Shown here piece after piece: positions 19,752-29,231 of a stretch of DNA of 30,053 nt. Below the pieces are notes generated by a model. The model made no database searches and had not been told where the DNA came from. It saw nothing but the letters and a program-made list of their open reading frames with translations. A program made the translations under genes and the position numbers. Position 1 is the stretch's first letter. Every line of letters starts with the position of its first letter. Origin of the DNA: Microbotryum silenes-acaulis (lineage: Eukaryota > Basidiomycota > Microbotryomycetes > Microbotryales > Microbotryaceae); the NCBI GenBank assembly GCA_003665825.1, contig QPFY01000053.1:1-30053 (forward strand), read 5' to 3'.

Positions 19752-22700
19752 TGATTGACTTCATCATCATGACCTGGAACGTCAACAGGGGCTTCAATAC
19801 CCCTGAACGACGTCGTCTGCTTCTTTCGTATTTCACTTCGCTCACACCTCCCCCTTCTGCTATCCTTCTCCAGGAACACAATGTTCCTAAATCACGACAA
19901 TCTCACATACGCCACGAGTACGCCCAGTCCCACCAGGGCGAGGCCTACTTTTCTCAACACTGCCTCACTTTGATTCCAAGCTCTTCTCCTCTTCTCGGTG
20001 GTCATCGTCGTCGCACGCGTCAGTCTCTTGGCGGGCGCTTACTCGTGACCACCTTCGATGTGCGGGGTTCGACGGACGTCGTCAAACTCAACAATATCTA
20101 CGCTCCGGTTCAACCCGCCGAGCGCCTCCTCTTCTTCACCTCCCTTCACTTTCGGGCGACCGTCTCCTCTCACATTCGGGTCATCGCGGGCGATCTCAAC
20201 GACTGCCCTATCCCCGCGGTGGATCAAGTGCGACAGGTGGACCGCCCGAACACCCACCACTGGCCCGCGCTTATGTCTTGGCTCGACGGGGCGTACACGG
20301 ATGCCATTCGGCTCATGCACCCACTGTCGCCGGCGACCACGCGCCCGCATCTCAGCAAGGACGGCCGGCTCATTTCGCGCGCGCGCATCGACTTTGTTCT
20401 GGTGCAGCGGCGACACGAGCGACGGATCGTTTCTGCTTCCACTCTGTACAATATCTCTCGATCCATGTCGGATCATCGACCGGTTACGGTCACATTTAGG
20501 CTGCGCGCAAGTGGTGCCGAGGTCGAAGCGGAGCTCTGCCTTCCCCAGGCGGCTCATTTTCTGACCCGCATCAACTCGTCGACCTTCAAACACGCCGAGT
20601 TTAAGGAGTTCGTCACTCCTCTCCTTGAGCAAGCACCGTCTGGGGATCCGGTCGCGGACCTTCAGCGCGTACTCTCGGAGTCTCGGGTCCAAGCTCTCGA
20701 GCTGTCTCGGCGTCTGTTTCGGGAGCGCAACACCCTCGAGATGATGCTGGTATCTCGACTGCAGGACATTGAGTCTCGTCGGGTGATGAGCCCCTTTGAC
20801 GTCATCGACTGGACGAACACCCACGACGCTCTCACCAAACTTGTGAACGAGCGAGCAAGGCAGTCCCGGATCAGGGCGCACGTGCCCGAGATTGCATCCG
20901 AGGAACGTCTCAGTCGTCCGGTTCATGCCAAACTGGCTGCTCGGTCCCGGGATGTGAAGTTTCAGAGTATCCGGCTCGCTGATGGCGAGCTCACCACTGA
21001 CATTGAGCGCGCGCTCGAGCACACCCATTCTCATTTCCAGCAGCACTACCTTGTCGAAGCGAAGGATCCGGAACAGGTCGTGACGATGCGGGATGAGCTC
21101 TTGGGACCCATCAGATCAGCAAGACCTTGTGACGACCCGCTTTCCGACGCTCGCTTCCTTCGGCGCTTCTCGAATTCGCACATCGACATTCTTGCCGAGC
21201 CCATCAGCGAGGCCGAGGTGCTCGCAGCGATTCGAACCACGCACGAAGGTCGATCTCCGGGTCCTTCAGGGGTCCCCTATGAGATGTATCGAGCCTGCCC
21301 CTTGCTTTGGGCCCCTCTCTTGACTCGAGCCTACAACGAGCTGATTACTCGAGGCTCCCTTACTCCACAACAGAGCCAGGCGAATGTGCGCCTCTTGTTC
21401 AAACACAACAAACCTGGTGCAGTGCGGTGCGACCTCAAATTGTATCGTCCGATCACCTTGCGGGACTGCGACTACAAGATCTTCACCAAGGTCTACGTGG
21501 CTCGTCTGAACCGGATCCTCCCCCGATGTTCTTCCGCGGACAGCATGGGTTCGTCAAGGGGTGAAGACCAGCGGACGCGGCTTTGCATCTGAGGCTCCTG
21601 ATCGACGAGATTAGGGGTCGTGGGGCAGAGTTCCCGACAGCAGCGCTCCTCTCCCTGGATCAGAGCTCGGCTTACGACATGGTCGAGCACGATTGGGTCT
21701 TTGCGGTGTTTGAGGCTCTCGGCGCGCCGGAATCTTTCCAGCGCGTCTTGCGGATGCTCTACAACGGCGAGACGTCCCCACGCGGTACATTGTCAACGGT
21801 TTCCTTACCGAGACGGTGCGACTCCTGTGCGGTCTTGGCCAGGGCGATCCTCTCTCTTCTTCTGTCTGGGATGTGGTATTCCAACCCTTCTTGATTCTCT
21901 CAGTCGACGCAACATTGCACTGACTATCACTCTTCCGGAGCTGGCTCCTCGTCCGCAGACTCGATGCATCACCAATTTGGCGTTCGCGGATGACGCCGTC
22001 GTCGCTGTCGCTGGACCGGAAGCTATTGCTTCGCTCGAGGCGTTAGCTCGGGATTGGCGACTCGCGACGAACGGCCGTCTAAACACCGAAAAAACCGTGG
22101 TGATGCCATTGGGCGCGACGTTGTGGGATCGCGCGGACTTGTCCAAACTGTCGTTCGTGGCACCGGACGAGTCTCTTCCCTGGATCGGTCTCCAGTTTGC
22201 GCCTGACGGCAACAACAGGCTGGGATTCCATGATCTTGAGCGAAGGGTCGATCGAGTGATTCTCTCGGTGCGCGACCGATGGATGACGCATCATACCCGG
22301 GCTTTCTATCTCAACTGCTACGGCATCTCCAAGGTGCTGCACTCTCTCTCCGCCGACGTACCGCCATCCGACGTGATCAAGGCGATCGAGCGCAAGCTTG
22401 CCGACTTTGTGAAGGGAGGACCGCGGCGCAGCGACTACAAGCAATCGGTCGTCTTCACGGCACGGGCGCGAGGTGGTCTCAGCGTCGTGAGCATCCAAGA
22501 TGTGGTGGATTCAGTCTCGGTACGGATTTGGGACGTGCTGGCCGGCGGGTCAACTGCGATTTGGAGCGATCTGGCTCGGAGTTCCATCCGGCGAGCGCTT
22601 CCGACCTTTGACTTTGCTACGGATCTGTGGACGTGGAGGAACGCCGACGCACCCCGGGAGCTACATCCCCGCTGGCGAGCGGTGCTCTCGGTCGCTGAAC

Positions 22701-23779
22701 GCTACCCTGCCGTCGTCGATCCTGCCAAACTTTCGGTCTCCAATTTTCTTTCTCTTTCTCCCCTCCAACCTGGTCTGCATGACTCGCGGGCGTTCTCGGA
22801 GCAGGATAAGCGTTTGGCGAAGCTTTTCAGTTTCGAACGCACCATCGCTGACATCTATGCGCGAGCCCAATACCCCGCAGCTCCAACGGTACCCTGGACC
22901 CCTGAGAAGCATCCCCAAGGCGACGGCTCGGAGCTGTCCAACCTTTGGCAATGGAAGCGCGATCAAGTCCAGGCGTGGATCCAGGTCGCAGGCGATTGCC
23001 TCATCCCGCCGCTTCCGCCTCCTGTTCCCGTCCTCGCACGTCGACCACCCGTCATTCGTGTTGTTGGAGCACCTGGAGTCCGGCCCGGCGGTCCCCTCGA
23101 GCACATCTTGCCCAGAGCGACTCCGGTCGGCATGCCTGATCAAAAACTTCCCCTCCCTCCGGCCCCTTGTGTGCTGATCAGTGGAGAATGTTGAACTTGG
23201 ACAGACCTTACACCATTGCGCGACTTCGACGCGTCATCAACCATCGACGTTTCGACCACACACAACGCCCTGGATCACTCGCCACACCCAAAGAAAGGCG
23301 ACTCTTCTGGGTGTGGTTCCACACCGGGCCCGCCACGGCCCGCGAGCGCGAGGTGCACTTCAAGCTGGCGTACCACTTCACGCCAACGCGGAAGCGCCAG
23401 TTTGTGCAGCGGCATGGCAACTCAGCCTGCTGCCTCGTGCAGGCATGCAGCCTGGCAGGGGTGGAGGATGACTTTACTCACTTTTGGCATGATTGCCCTG
23501 ACTCTTGCAAGCAGCTAGGTCCGTTCTCTGCGACGCGCTGGGGGTCGTGTCGATCCTCGACCTCGACTACACGGCACTTCAGATCGAGCACGGCCTCCTC
23601 GACTGCGCGCTCGCCTTCCGACGTCGAAAAAGCGCCCAATCCGCGCCTTCATTGCGCTGGCGCTCGACACTCTCAGCAACCGACGCTGGGATCTCCATCG
23701 CCACGCCAGAGCGATGTCGAGCATGGACAAGGAGATGGCGGGACTGAAGGAGAGGTTGGAGCTCAGATTGGCACAATGA
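19751..23779 (+). pseudogene. LINE copy 2 ORF2 (endonuclease-RT-zinc knuckle), frameshifted
   Basis: The ATG lies within TAATG. The APE endonuclease is intact, with all expected motifs in order: [38 protein letters not shown] and SDHRPVTV. The RT starts in the same frame ([28 protein letters not shown]). It is then broken near 21540, 21778 and 21893, so [32 protein letters not shown] and NLAFADDAVVAVAG lie in three frames. A long frame continues to about 23190. A frame change there leads to LNLDRPYTIARLRRVI and a zinc-knuckle-like CX3CX11HX3C segment. Further shifts near 23500 and 23640 precede the probable true end ERLELRLAQ and TGA at 23777-23779. It complements copy 1: here the endonuclease is whole and the RT is damaged. 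Confidence 0.85.
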
Positions 23780-23830
23780 AGTAGACGGCGCTCCTCCCTA
23801 CCCAGCCAAGAACCACAAACCAAAAACCAA

Positions 23831-24968
23831 ATAAAAATCACAAGTCCCCTTTCCCTCTTTCTCAATCTCCAAAATGTCTCCCAAACACGCCAGAATACTG
23901 AACCTGTTTTCTCTCGCTCTTTTTGCCATTCCTCCTCATAGGCTTCCGTACTCCCCAGGAGCCTCGGGTTCTTTGCGCCGGCGGGCATTGTCGCCCTTGG
24001 TTCGAGCTTCTGCCACATCACGATGACACACAGCGAAAGCGGATCCCCTTGACCCTCTCCTGGACTACGCCGTGAGTTTTCCACTCCTCTCAAGGGCGGT
24101 CTGTCTTCTCTTTCGGTCGAGCGACTCCGTGATCTCCTGTTCAAGGCCGGCACAACTGCCTACGTGGCTCGCCTCTCCTTGCTTTGCTGCTCGCTCGGAG
24201 TCGGCCGCGCGGCGGGTGACTCGGGTACCGAACCGCCATACACATCCACACTCAAGCGAGGTCCCACACAATGACATCACCGTCGTGGGCCTCATGCTCC
24301 TTCTTTCCCCAGTATCTGCGGTGATTGGGAACCACCTGCACGTACACGGGACTCGAGTGTGCGTTCCGAGATTGGGAGTAGCCGCAGGGAAGCGAGGCCC
24401 TGCGGAAGGTATACCCCGCCTCTGGTCTCCAGCCGCGCGCCGGTGTTGTCAGCCACCGCCCGCGCTGCAGACCGAGGCATGTCCAATGGACTGTCACATG
24501 CTCCGTGACTTTCCCCGGAAATCTTGGGATTGTGTGTTTTTGTGCGAAGTAGGCCTGTTTCGCAGTTGCAGTCATTGAAATGGGGGTGATCTGGGTCGTG
24601 CGGTCGCGGAGGGGGGGCCAACTTTGGTAACTGAAAGGGGTTTGAATCCGCGGTGCAGATCCAGCGCAGTTGGGTACAAGGGGTAGGTGATTGCTGCAGT
24701 CGCAGGGGGTTACATCCCCCTTTGGACCACGTGAATCATTCGGATTGAGCCGGGATGTTTTGTGCCATCGGAGGCCTTGTTCGACGCGTGTCAAAGAATT
24801 TAAGGGGCTTCAAGGAGTAGGGCGGTCTCAGGGGGGGTCTGAAGTCAAAAGATCGAAGAAGGTTCAACTGTACAACTATAATCGGATTCGCCTGTACAAC
24901 ACATGTACCACCACCAACAATTCCTCCATCGTTTCCCAATTCCTTGTGTATTATCTTCAATCTTCCTT
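23831..24968. other. No gene recognised; one coding-like stretch
   Basis: I see no complete gene. Plus-strand bases of about 24097-24216 read as a smooth, codon-biased peptide (GGLSSLSVERLRDLLFKAGT, then TAYVARLSLL) after a possible acceptor (CTCCTCTCAAG). That could be an exon or element fragment. A perfect AGGGGG/CCCCCT hairpin lies at 24704-24721. The rest carries short frames only. Confidence 0.25.
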
Positions 24969-25167
24969 TCATTCGTCTCTGGGAGGGAGCAACCGTGGGT
25001 GGGGGGACTTGAACTCGGATGTATTGGGTTGGTCTGTTCTGCTAGTTACAACGCATCGAGCGGCGGTTGTGGTCAATCATCGTGCATACTGGGCAGCATC
25101 TCCTTTAGTTCCGTAGGGGGTTTTCTCGTCTTGCAAATTAGCGATGAGTTTCATACAAAAAAAAAAA
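24969..25167 (+). repeat. Second copy of the poly(A)-ended repeat segment
   Basis: It starts with TCATTCGTCTC and ends in A11 (25157-25167), as 17466-17666 does (TCATTCGTCTC to A10). Length is 199 versus 201 bases. Shared internal blocks include GGGAGCAACCG, ACTTGAA, GGCGGTT, ATCATCGT and TTCCGTAGG. On the minus strand, GAGTTCAAGTCC resembles a tRNA B box, but no cloverleaf can be drawn. It is probably a partial copy of the poly(A) retroposon family. Confidence 0.6.
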
Positions 25168-25173
25168 GCCGAT

Positions 25174-25195
25174 ACACACACACACACACACACAC
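25174..25195. repeat. (AC)11 microsatellite
   Basis: Eleven AC dinucleotides lie just after the A11 tract and 78 bases before the ORF1 start of the third LINE. Confidence 0.95.
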
Positions 25196-25273
25196 AAAAG
25201 TGAGTTTTTGCGGTGTAGCGTGTGTAGTTGACCTCGTACCCCCTTAAGTGTTACAGGTCAACACGAACAAACG

Positions 25274-26644
25274 ATGCCGGATCCGCCCGGCGCCCATGCG
25301 GCCCCGCTCAATGACCCGTTGGGTGCTAACCGCGCGAGTGACGAAAGATCACTCAACACGCAAACGCGTGAACCGGTCACTGGAGGAACCGCAAATCCTC
25401 CAGCGTGGTCCACTGAGGCGACTCAGGCTCGACTGGACTGTGAAAAGGCGATGCAGAAGACCTTTAGAGCACTCGGTATCGTTCCCTCCGGCAAGTCGAC
25501 CCGCCGACTGATGGTCCTGATGCACGACGCCTCGACCCCGCCTTCGCAGGCGCCAGTGCTCGCACGGGCCGCCCAAAGAGCGGTGCGAAACGACGCAGCC
25601 CCGGCCTCCAATGTGATCCGAGTCATTATGGATGGTCCTGGATCACCCAGAGGTCCTGTACAGATCGCGCTGCGCAAGCACTTTGGATTGGCCGAGACGC
25701 CGTTCATGTTCGCGCGGCCCGAGGGCGTCGTGCTCGACCCCGAGGTTGAGAAGCTTTTCTCGAAATGTGTGAAGCTGAACCCGATTGTGACGAAAGCCAC
25801 GAAGAGGTTCCCGATCGCTCGTCACACGTACAAGCTTGTTTTCGAATCCGACCAAGCCTGTCTCGAAGCCGCTGCAGCGGGCCCATTCCCTTACCACGGC
25901 AAGGAGATGGTTACCGAGCTCCCCAGCGCCTCTCCCCTTAACCACGTCGTTCAGGTGCGATTCACCTTGCCCTCCTCCTCCAGCGCGATCCCCGCTTCCG
26001 TGCTCCGAAAATCTCTCGATGATGCTCTCACCCTTTCGTTCGGCCGCGCAGGTCGTACGCAAGGTTATACCCTGATGCAATTACAGCGGGGCCTCGCGGT
26101 CGATCCGAATGGAGATCCGATGGCCATGACCGAAGACGGGTTCCACTGCGCGTACCTTCGCTTACATGCTGATCTTTTCCAAGGCTCTACCGAGACGCAG
26201 AAGGCTGCGCTCAACGCCGCCTTGCCACAAGAGATCGAGATCCTGGGCGCCAAGTACGGCTTGCGACACGAATTCGAGACGCACTACTGCGCGGTGTGCG
26301 ATCGCGCCGGACATCAGTGGGGCGCTTGCAGGAAGCCGGTTTCGACTCCGGCCACTGCCGCCCCTGTTCCGGGGGCCTCGACTTCGACTTCGACTACCGG
26401 CTTCCGAGTCGCTGGAAAGAATGGGAAGCACGGTGGGCCTGCCGCATTGAACTTGACAGGCGACGTCGGCGGGGATGACGTCGTCTACACGACGAAGGAC
26501 GTGGGGTCGAGGAGTATCGGCTGTGGTGGCGGCAGTCGACGAGGGAGCGATCGAAGAGGGGTGTTGACAGAAAAGCTCGCGGAAGTCAAGTATAACGGAC
26601 TTTATTCCAACGATCGGCAAGAGGGGGGGGAGCCAATAAGATGA
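25274..26644 (+). CDS. ORF1 (gag-like) of a third, different LINE
   Basis: An intact 456-codon frame begins MPDPPGAHAAPLNDP. It has the ORF1 plan seen in the two other LINE copies: a low-complexity N terminus, a central globular region (VIRVIMDGPGSPRGPVQIAL; VVQVRFTLP) and a CX2CX4HX4C knuckle (CAVCDRAGHQWGAC, about residues 340-355). A Ser/Thr/Gly-rich tail follows. Its sequence is otherwise unlike theirs, so it belongs to another lineage. An 8-bp dyad (25227-25234 with 25255-25262) lies in its leader. The stop is embedded in ATGATGA, so ATG codons overlap or abut the TGA, but no endonuclease or RT follows. The rest of the element has been lost, probably replaced by the LTR element. It could still supply an RNA-binding protein. 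Confidence 0.75.
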   Translation: MPDPPGAHAAPLNDPLGANRASDERSLNTQTREPVTGGTANPPAWSTEATQARLDCEKAMQKTFRALGIVPSGKSTRRLMVLMHDASTPPSQAPVLARAAQRAVRNDAAPASNVIRVIMDGPGSPRGPVQIALRKHFGLAETPFMFARPEGVVLDPEVEKLFSKCVKLNPIVTKATKRFPIARHTYKLVFESDQACLEAAAAGPFPYHGKEMVTELPSASPLNHVVQVRFTLPSSSSAIPASVLRKSLDDALTLSFGRAGRTQGYTLMQLQRGLAVDPNGDPMAMTEDGFHCAYLRLHADLFQGSTETQKAALNAALPQEIEILGAKYGLRHEFETHYCAVCDRAGHQWGACRKPVSTPATAAPVPGASTSTSTTGFRVAGKNGKHGGPAALNLTGDVGGDDVVYTTKDVGSRSIGCGGGSRRGSDRRGVLTEKLAEVKYNGLYSNDRQEGGEPIR

Positions 26645-26742
26645 TGAGCGGACCAGGCTCCGGGGGAAGGTGTCGAAACCGAAGGGAGGGACTACCCAGG
26701 CGCCGAGGGAACTCAGCCAAATCAAACTACTCCAAGAGGTCG

Positions 26743-26804
26743 CCTCAGGGGTAAAAAGGATTGCTCGCGGGAGCACCGGTAAAAACCCTGAGGCCGTGCC
26801 TCAG
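26743..26804. other. Compact set of alternative hairpins
   Basis: CCTCAGGG (26743-26750) can pair with CCCTGAGG (26786-26793), enclosing a GCTC/GAGC stem and two GGTAAAAA direct repeats. The right part (CTGAGGC-CGT-GCCTCAG, 26788-26804) instead forms its own perfect 7-bp hairpin, immediately followed by CTAG. The pairings are direct observations; the function is unknown. Confidence 0.5.
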
Positions 26805-26838
26805 CTAGCAAAAAAGATAAAACAAATCGAAAGAAGAT

Positions 26839-26911
26839 TGCGCTCGCAGCGCATCGAACCTGCAACCAGCGGGTGCGCGCCCACGCGCCAAACGGCTACA
26901 CCACGACGCCC
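26839..26911 (-). pseudogene. tRNA-like sequence (decayed tRNA or SINE head)
   Basis: On the minus strand, TGGTGTAGCCG (26903-26893) matches the Pol III A box exactly. GGTTCGATGC (26860-26851) matches the core of the B box. Their spacing, 43 bases, is that of a real tRNA. The D stem pairs using G-U pairs and a GTGGG/CCCGC anticodon stem forms, but its loop has 6 bases. The T stem and half of the acceptor stem do not pair. A T6 run (26809-26814) lies downstream. This is probably a tRNA pseudogene or the head of a tRNA-derived SINE. Confidence 0.4.
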
Positions 26912-27021
26912 GCGCTGCTTGAAACGAATCCGCCATTGGGTCAAGTCATCGCTACCTGCACACAACCTCGGGGAAGACTTCCTTTGAGTACTGCTGTCAG
27001 TGTACCGCTGTCATCCTGACA
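26912..27021 (-). repeat. Possible LTR edge of the gypsy element
   Basis: Downstream of the integrase stop on the minus strand comes a polypurine-like G7 run (27024-27030 region), then TGTCAGGATGACAG starting at 27021. A TGTCA start right after such a tract is typical of fungal Ty3/gypsy LTRs. The far end of the LTR was not found and the partner LTR lies outside the window. Confidence 0.35.
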
Positions 27022-27042
27022 CTGTCCCCCCCAAAAGGAAGT

Positions 27043-28854
27043 CTACCGTGCGGCGAGGCGGCGGTTCGAACGATCGAGGCGCGCAAAGTAGGCGTCGAGG
27101 ACGGACGGATGGTCCAGGCGAAGGGACTGCTCTGACATCCAAGTATCGTCGGTGTCGTTACGGCCTACCCATCGAACCAAGAACGAACGAGCGCCCCGAG
27201 CGTTCCGCTGATCGCGAACAATCCGTTCCGGAATCGCAGAGTTGTCGGCCGCGTCGGCTACATCTTCGACAAAAAGAACTGCGGGGTCACGCCCAGGGAA
27301 CCTTTCAGCATCATTCTCAATGTAAGGCCGAAGGAGTCGAGCATGGAAGCGATTGTGCACTCGCGACATCGCTGGAGGGAGCTCGAGGTCGTAGCTGGAT
27401 GTTGCCGGACTTGCCGCTCGAATACGGAAAGGGCCGATGTAGCGCGGTAACAACTTCGACTTCATCCCTTCAGGAACTGCCAGATTCTTTGTCGAAAGGT
27501 AGACGTAACTGCCGGTCCGAAAGGCGGGGTCATCCGGGCGTCGATGCTTGTTGGCCTGATAGGACTTGTCGAGGCGTGCTCCAATGATCGCATCCGTGAC
27601 ATCGAGGTTCCGTAACTGTCGAGTCCGAGCAAACGCTTCCGCCCGAGGGACAGCCGAGACAGACCAGGAATCGGTGGGCCAACGTCGAGGAAGGTAGCCG
27701 TAAGTCGCCTCGAAAGCCGACAAAGACGTGGACACAGCAACAGAAGAGTTAAGAGCGAACTCAGCTTCAACTAGACGAGATGCCCAAGCCTCGTGGTTTG
27801 ACGACACCATGATGCGCAGGGTTTGGGTGACCATCTTGATTCGGTTCTCGCTCGATCCATCGGTCTCTGGGTGCGCTGCTGTTGACATGCGCAAGACGGT
27901 GCCGATCTTTGCCTGCAATGCCCGCCAAAACTGCGAGGTGAACTTGGGATCGCGGTCGGAAACGATGGCGGAAGGCGCCCCATGCAGTCGAAAGATAGTG
28001 GCGTAGTACTTGTCGGCAACGAGCTCAGAGTCGGCATCGGCTGGGAGGGGAATCAGGTGAACCATCTTTCCCCAAGTGTCAGTGACCACCATGATTTGAG
28101 CGACCATCATCCCTTCGAACTCGACCGGAGGCAGTCCTGTCATGAAATCGATCGCCACTTGTTCCCAAGGACCGGAGGGGATCGGCATTGGGTGCAGTCG
28201 GCCATAGGGAACTTGGGTGGACGCCTTGCCTCGGGCACAGTCTTCGCAGGAACGGCAGAACTCAGCGCAATCGGCAGACATGGACGACCACCAATACAAC
28301 GGACGTATGGCGGCCAAGGTGATGCGATGTCCCGCGTGCCCGACGCTCCGATGTATCTCCGAAAGCACGAGCTCGCGCAGCGACGGGACCTTGTCGGAAT
28401 CGACGACGCCGGTAGCGAGACCACGAGGCACAAACAGGGAAAGAGACTCATCTGGATGTACGCGCAAGATCCTCCCTTCCTCAGTCACCCGAAACATCGG
28501 CCATGACAGCGGATCGTCAATAATGACTTGTGCTTGCGAATCATGGGCGTATGTTCGAATGACGGTGTCGAGGAAGGGTTGGGACAGTGGATCCGGCGGC
28601 CTATGGAGTACAGGTGCGTCGTTGACTGCATCGGCAGCGACTCCCAACAAATCGAGTTCATCAGCGTCGGCATCAACCGGAATGGGCGGGTCGTTGGCCG
28701 GGGCCGCAGCGATAGCGTGAACTCGATTGACGGCGATGGAGGAGGAAGGGGGCCGGTAGACAAGTCGACGGCGTCCATTATGTTCTCGGCGAGGCGATGG
28801 GAACCGGGAGAGCCTGCATTGTAACCGTGTCCCCAGGGCCGAAGGCACAATCAA
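27043..28854 (-). CDS. Ty3/gypsy integrase with chromodomain (part of a damaged pol)
   Basis: This frame of 603 codons carries, in order, a zinc-binding HHCC module (HRSVGH, then CRSCEDC) and a D,D-35-E catalytic core (VAIDFMTGLP, IVSDRDPKFTS, ETDGSSENRIK). A GPY/F-like module follows (LLPRYIGPFRIR). Last is a C-terminal chromodomain (PERIVRDQRNARGARSFLVR, WVGRNDTDDTWM). The domain order is that of a chromovirus. Integrase joins the element cDNA to host DNA, and the chromodomain steers it to particular chromatin. The N-terminal Met is arbitrary, because this is the continuation of a pol polyprotein whose upstream part lies in other frames. The frame itself has no stop, so decay may be recent. 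Confidence 0.85.
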   Translation of the reverse strand: MIVPSALGTRLQCRLSRFPSPRREHNGRRRLVYRPPSSSIAVNRVHAIAAAPANDPPIPVDADADELDLLGVAADAVNDAPVLHRPPDPLSQPFLDTVIRTYAHDSQAQVIIDDPLSWPMFRVTEEGRILRVHPDESLSLFVPRGLATGVVDSDKVPSLRELVLSEIHRSVGHAGHRITLAAIRPLYWWSSMSADCAEFCRSCEDCARGKASTQVPYGRLHPMPIPSGPWEQVAIDFMTGLPPVEFEGMMVAQIMVVTDTWGKMVHLIPLPADADSELVADKYYATIFRLHGAPSAIVSDRDPKFTSQFWRALQAKIGTVLRMSTAAHPETDGSSENRIKMVTQTLRIMVSSNHEAWASRLVEAEFALNSSVAVSTSLSAFEATYGYLPRRWPTDSWSVSAVPRAEAFARTRQLRNLDVTDAIIGARLDKSYQANKHRRPDDPAFRTGSYVYLSTKNLAVPEGMKSKLLPRYIGPFRIRAASPATSSYDLELPPAMSRVHNRFHARLLRPYIENDAERFPGRDPAVLFVEDVADAADNSAIPERIVRDQRNARGARSFLVRWVGRNDTDDTWMSEQSLRLDHPSVLDAYFARLDRSNRRLAAR

Positions 28855-29231
28855 CAGGGGGCAAACCGATCGTGCGAAGGTGAGGTGTAAGGACGTTCCT
28901 CGAGGAGGCTCTCACCGGGCGTAGTGAACTCGTGGCATTCTTCCTTCAAGAACAAATTCCCCAAATCCCGTCCATTCACCTCCTTGTCTTGCGATTCCTC
29001 CTTGAGCGCGTAGTATCCGGGAGAGCCTGCCTCGCAATCGTCGCGTTGGTGCCCGAGGGCAAAATCAACAGGAGGCAACCGATCGGGAGATGGAGAGGTG
29101 TAAGGACGTTCCTCGGGGAGGCTCTCACCGGGCGTAGTGAATCCGTGGCGTTCTCCATCAAAGAACATGTCCTCCAACTCATTCTCCTTGACCTGATCCT
29201 TGTACGATCCTCCTTGACCTCCCACAAGCGC
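28806..29231 (-). repeat. About 213-bp tandem duplication between RNase H and integrase
   Basis: GGGAGAGCCTGC recurs at 28806 and 29019, and GAGGCTCTCACCGGGCGTAGTGAA recurs at the same offset. The offset of 213 is a multiple of three. Both units encode FTTPGESLxEERPYTSPSxD in the pol linker. The units have diverged, more so towards their ends. Confidence 0.75.

Larger units (their letters stand above)
17670..23830 (+). mobile_element. LINE copy 2 (non-LTR retrotransposon, two ORFs)
   Basis: It has the same architecture as copy 1: a leader with CTTTCAT repeats then AATCGCACTACC, ORF1, the TAATG overlap, ORF2 and an A-rich 3' UTR (ending around AACCAAATAAAAATC near 23830). The right end is approximate because no target duplication or clear poly(A) was found. 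Its proteins are homologous to copy 1 but clearly diverged, so the pair is not a recent duplication. Confidence 0.75.

Noticed and set aside
20039..21046. 335-codon minus-strand frame opposite the copy 2 endonuclease
   Set aside because: It lies exactly antisense to an intact APE endonuclease and RT N-terminal region; Arg/Pro/Gly-biased composition, no motif.
24034..24054. GQGDPLS, a reverse-transcriptase-like motif, on the minus strand
   Set aside because: No other RT motif lies in that frame; a heptapeptide match alone is not enough.
24648..24664. Minus-strand T-arm-like word (GGATTCAAACCCC)
   Set aside because: No A box at tRNA distance and no stems can be drawn.
24985..25076. Possible minus-strand tRNA in the poly(A) repeat (GAGTTCAAGTCC with CAACCG/CGGTTG flanks)
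   Set aside because: The T stem fails in both repeat copies and no D or anticodon arm forms; only a B-box-like word remains.
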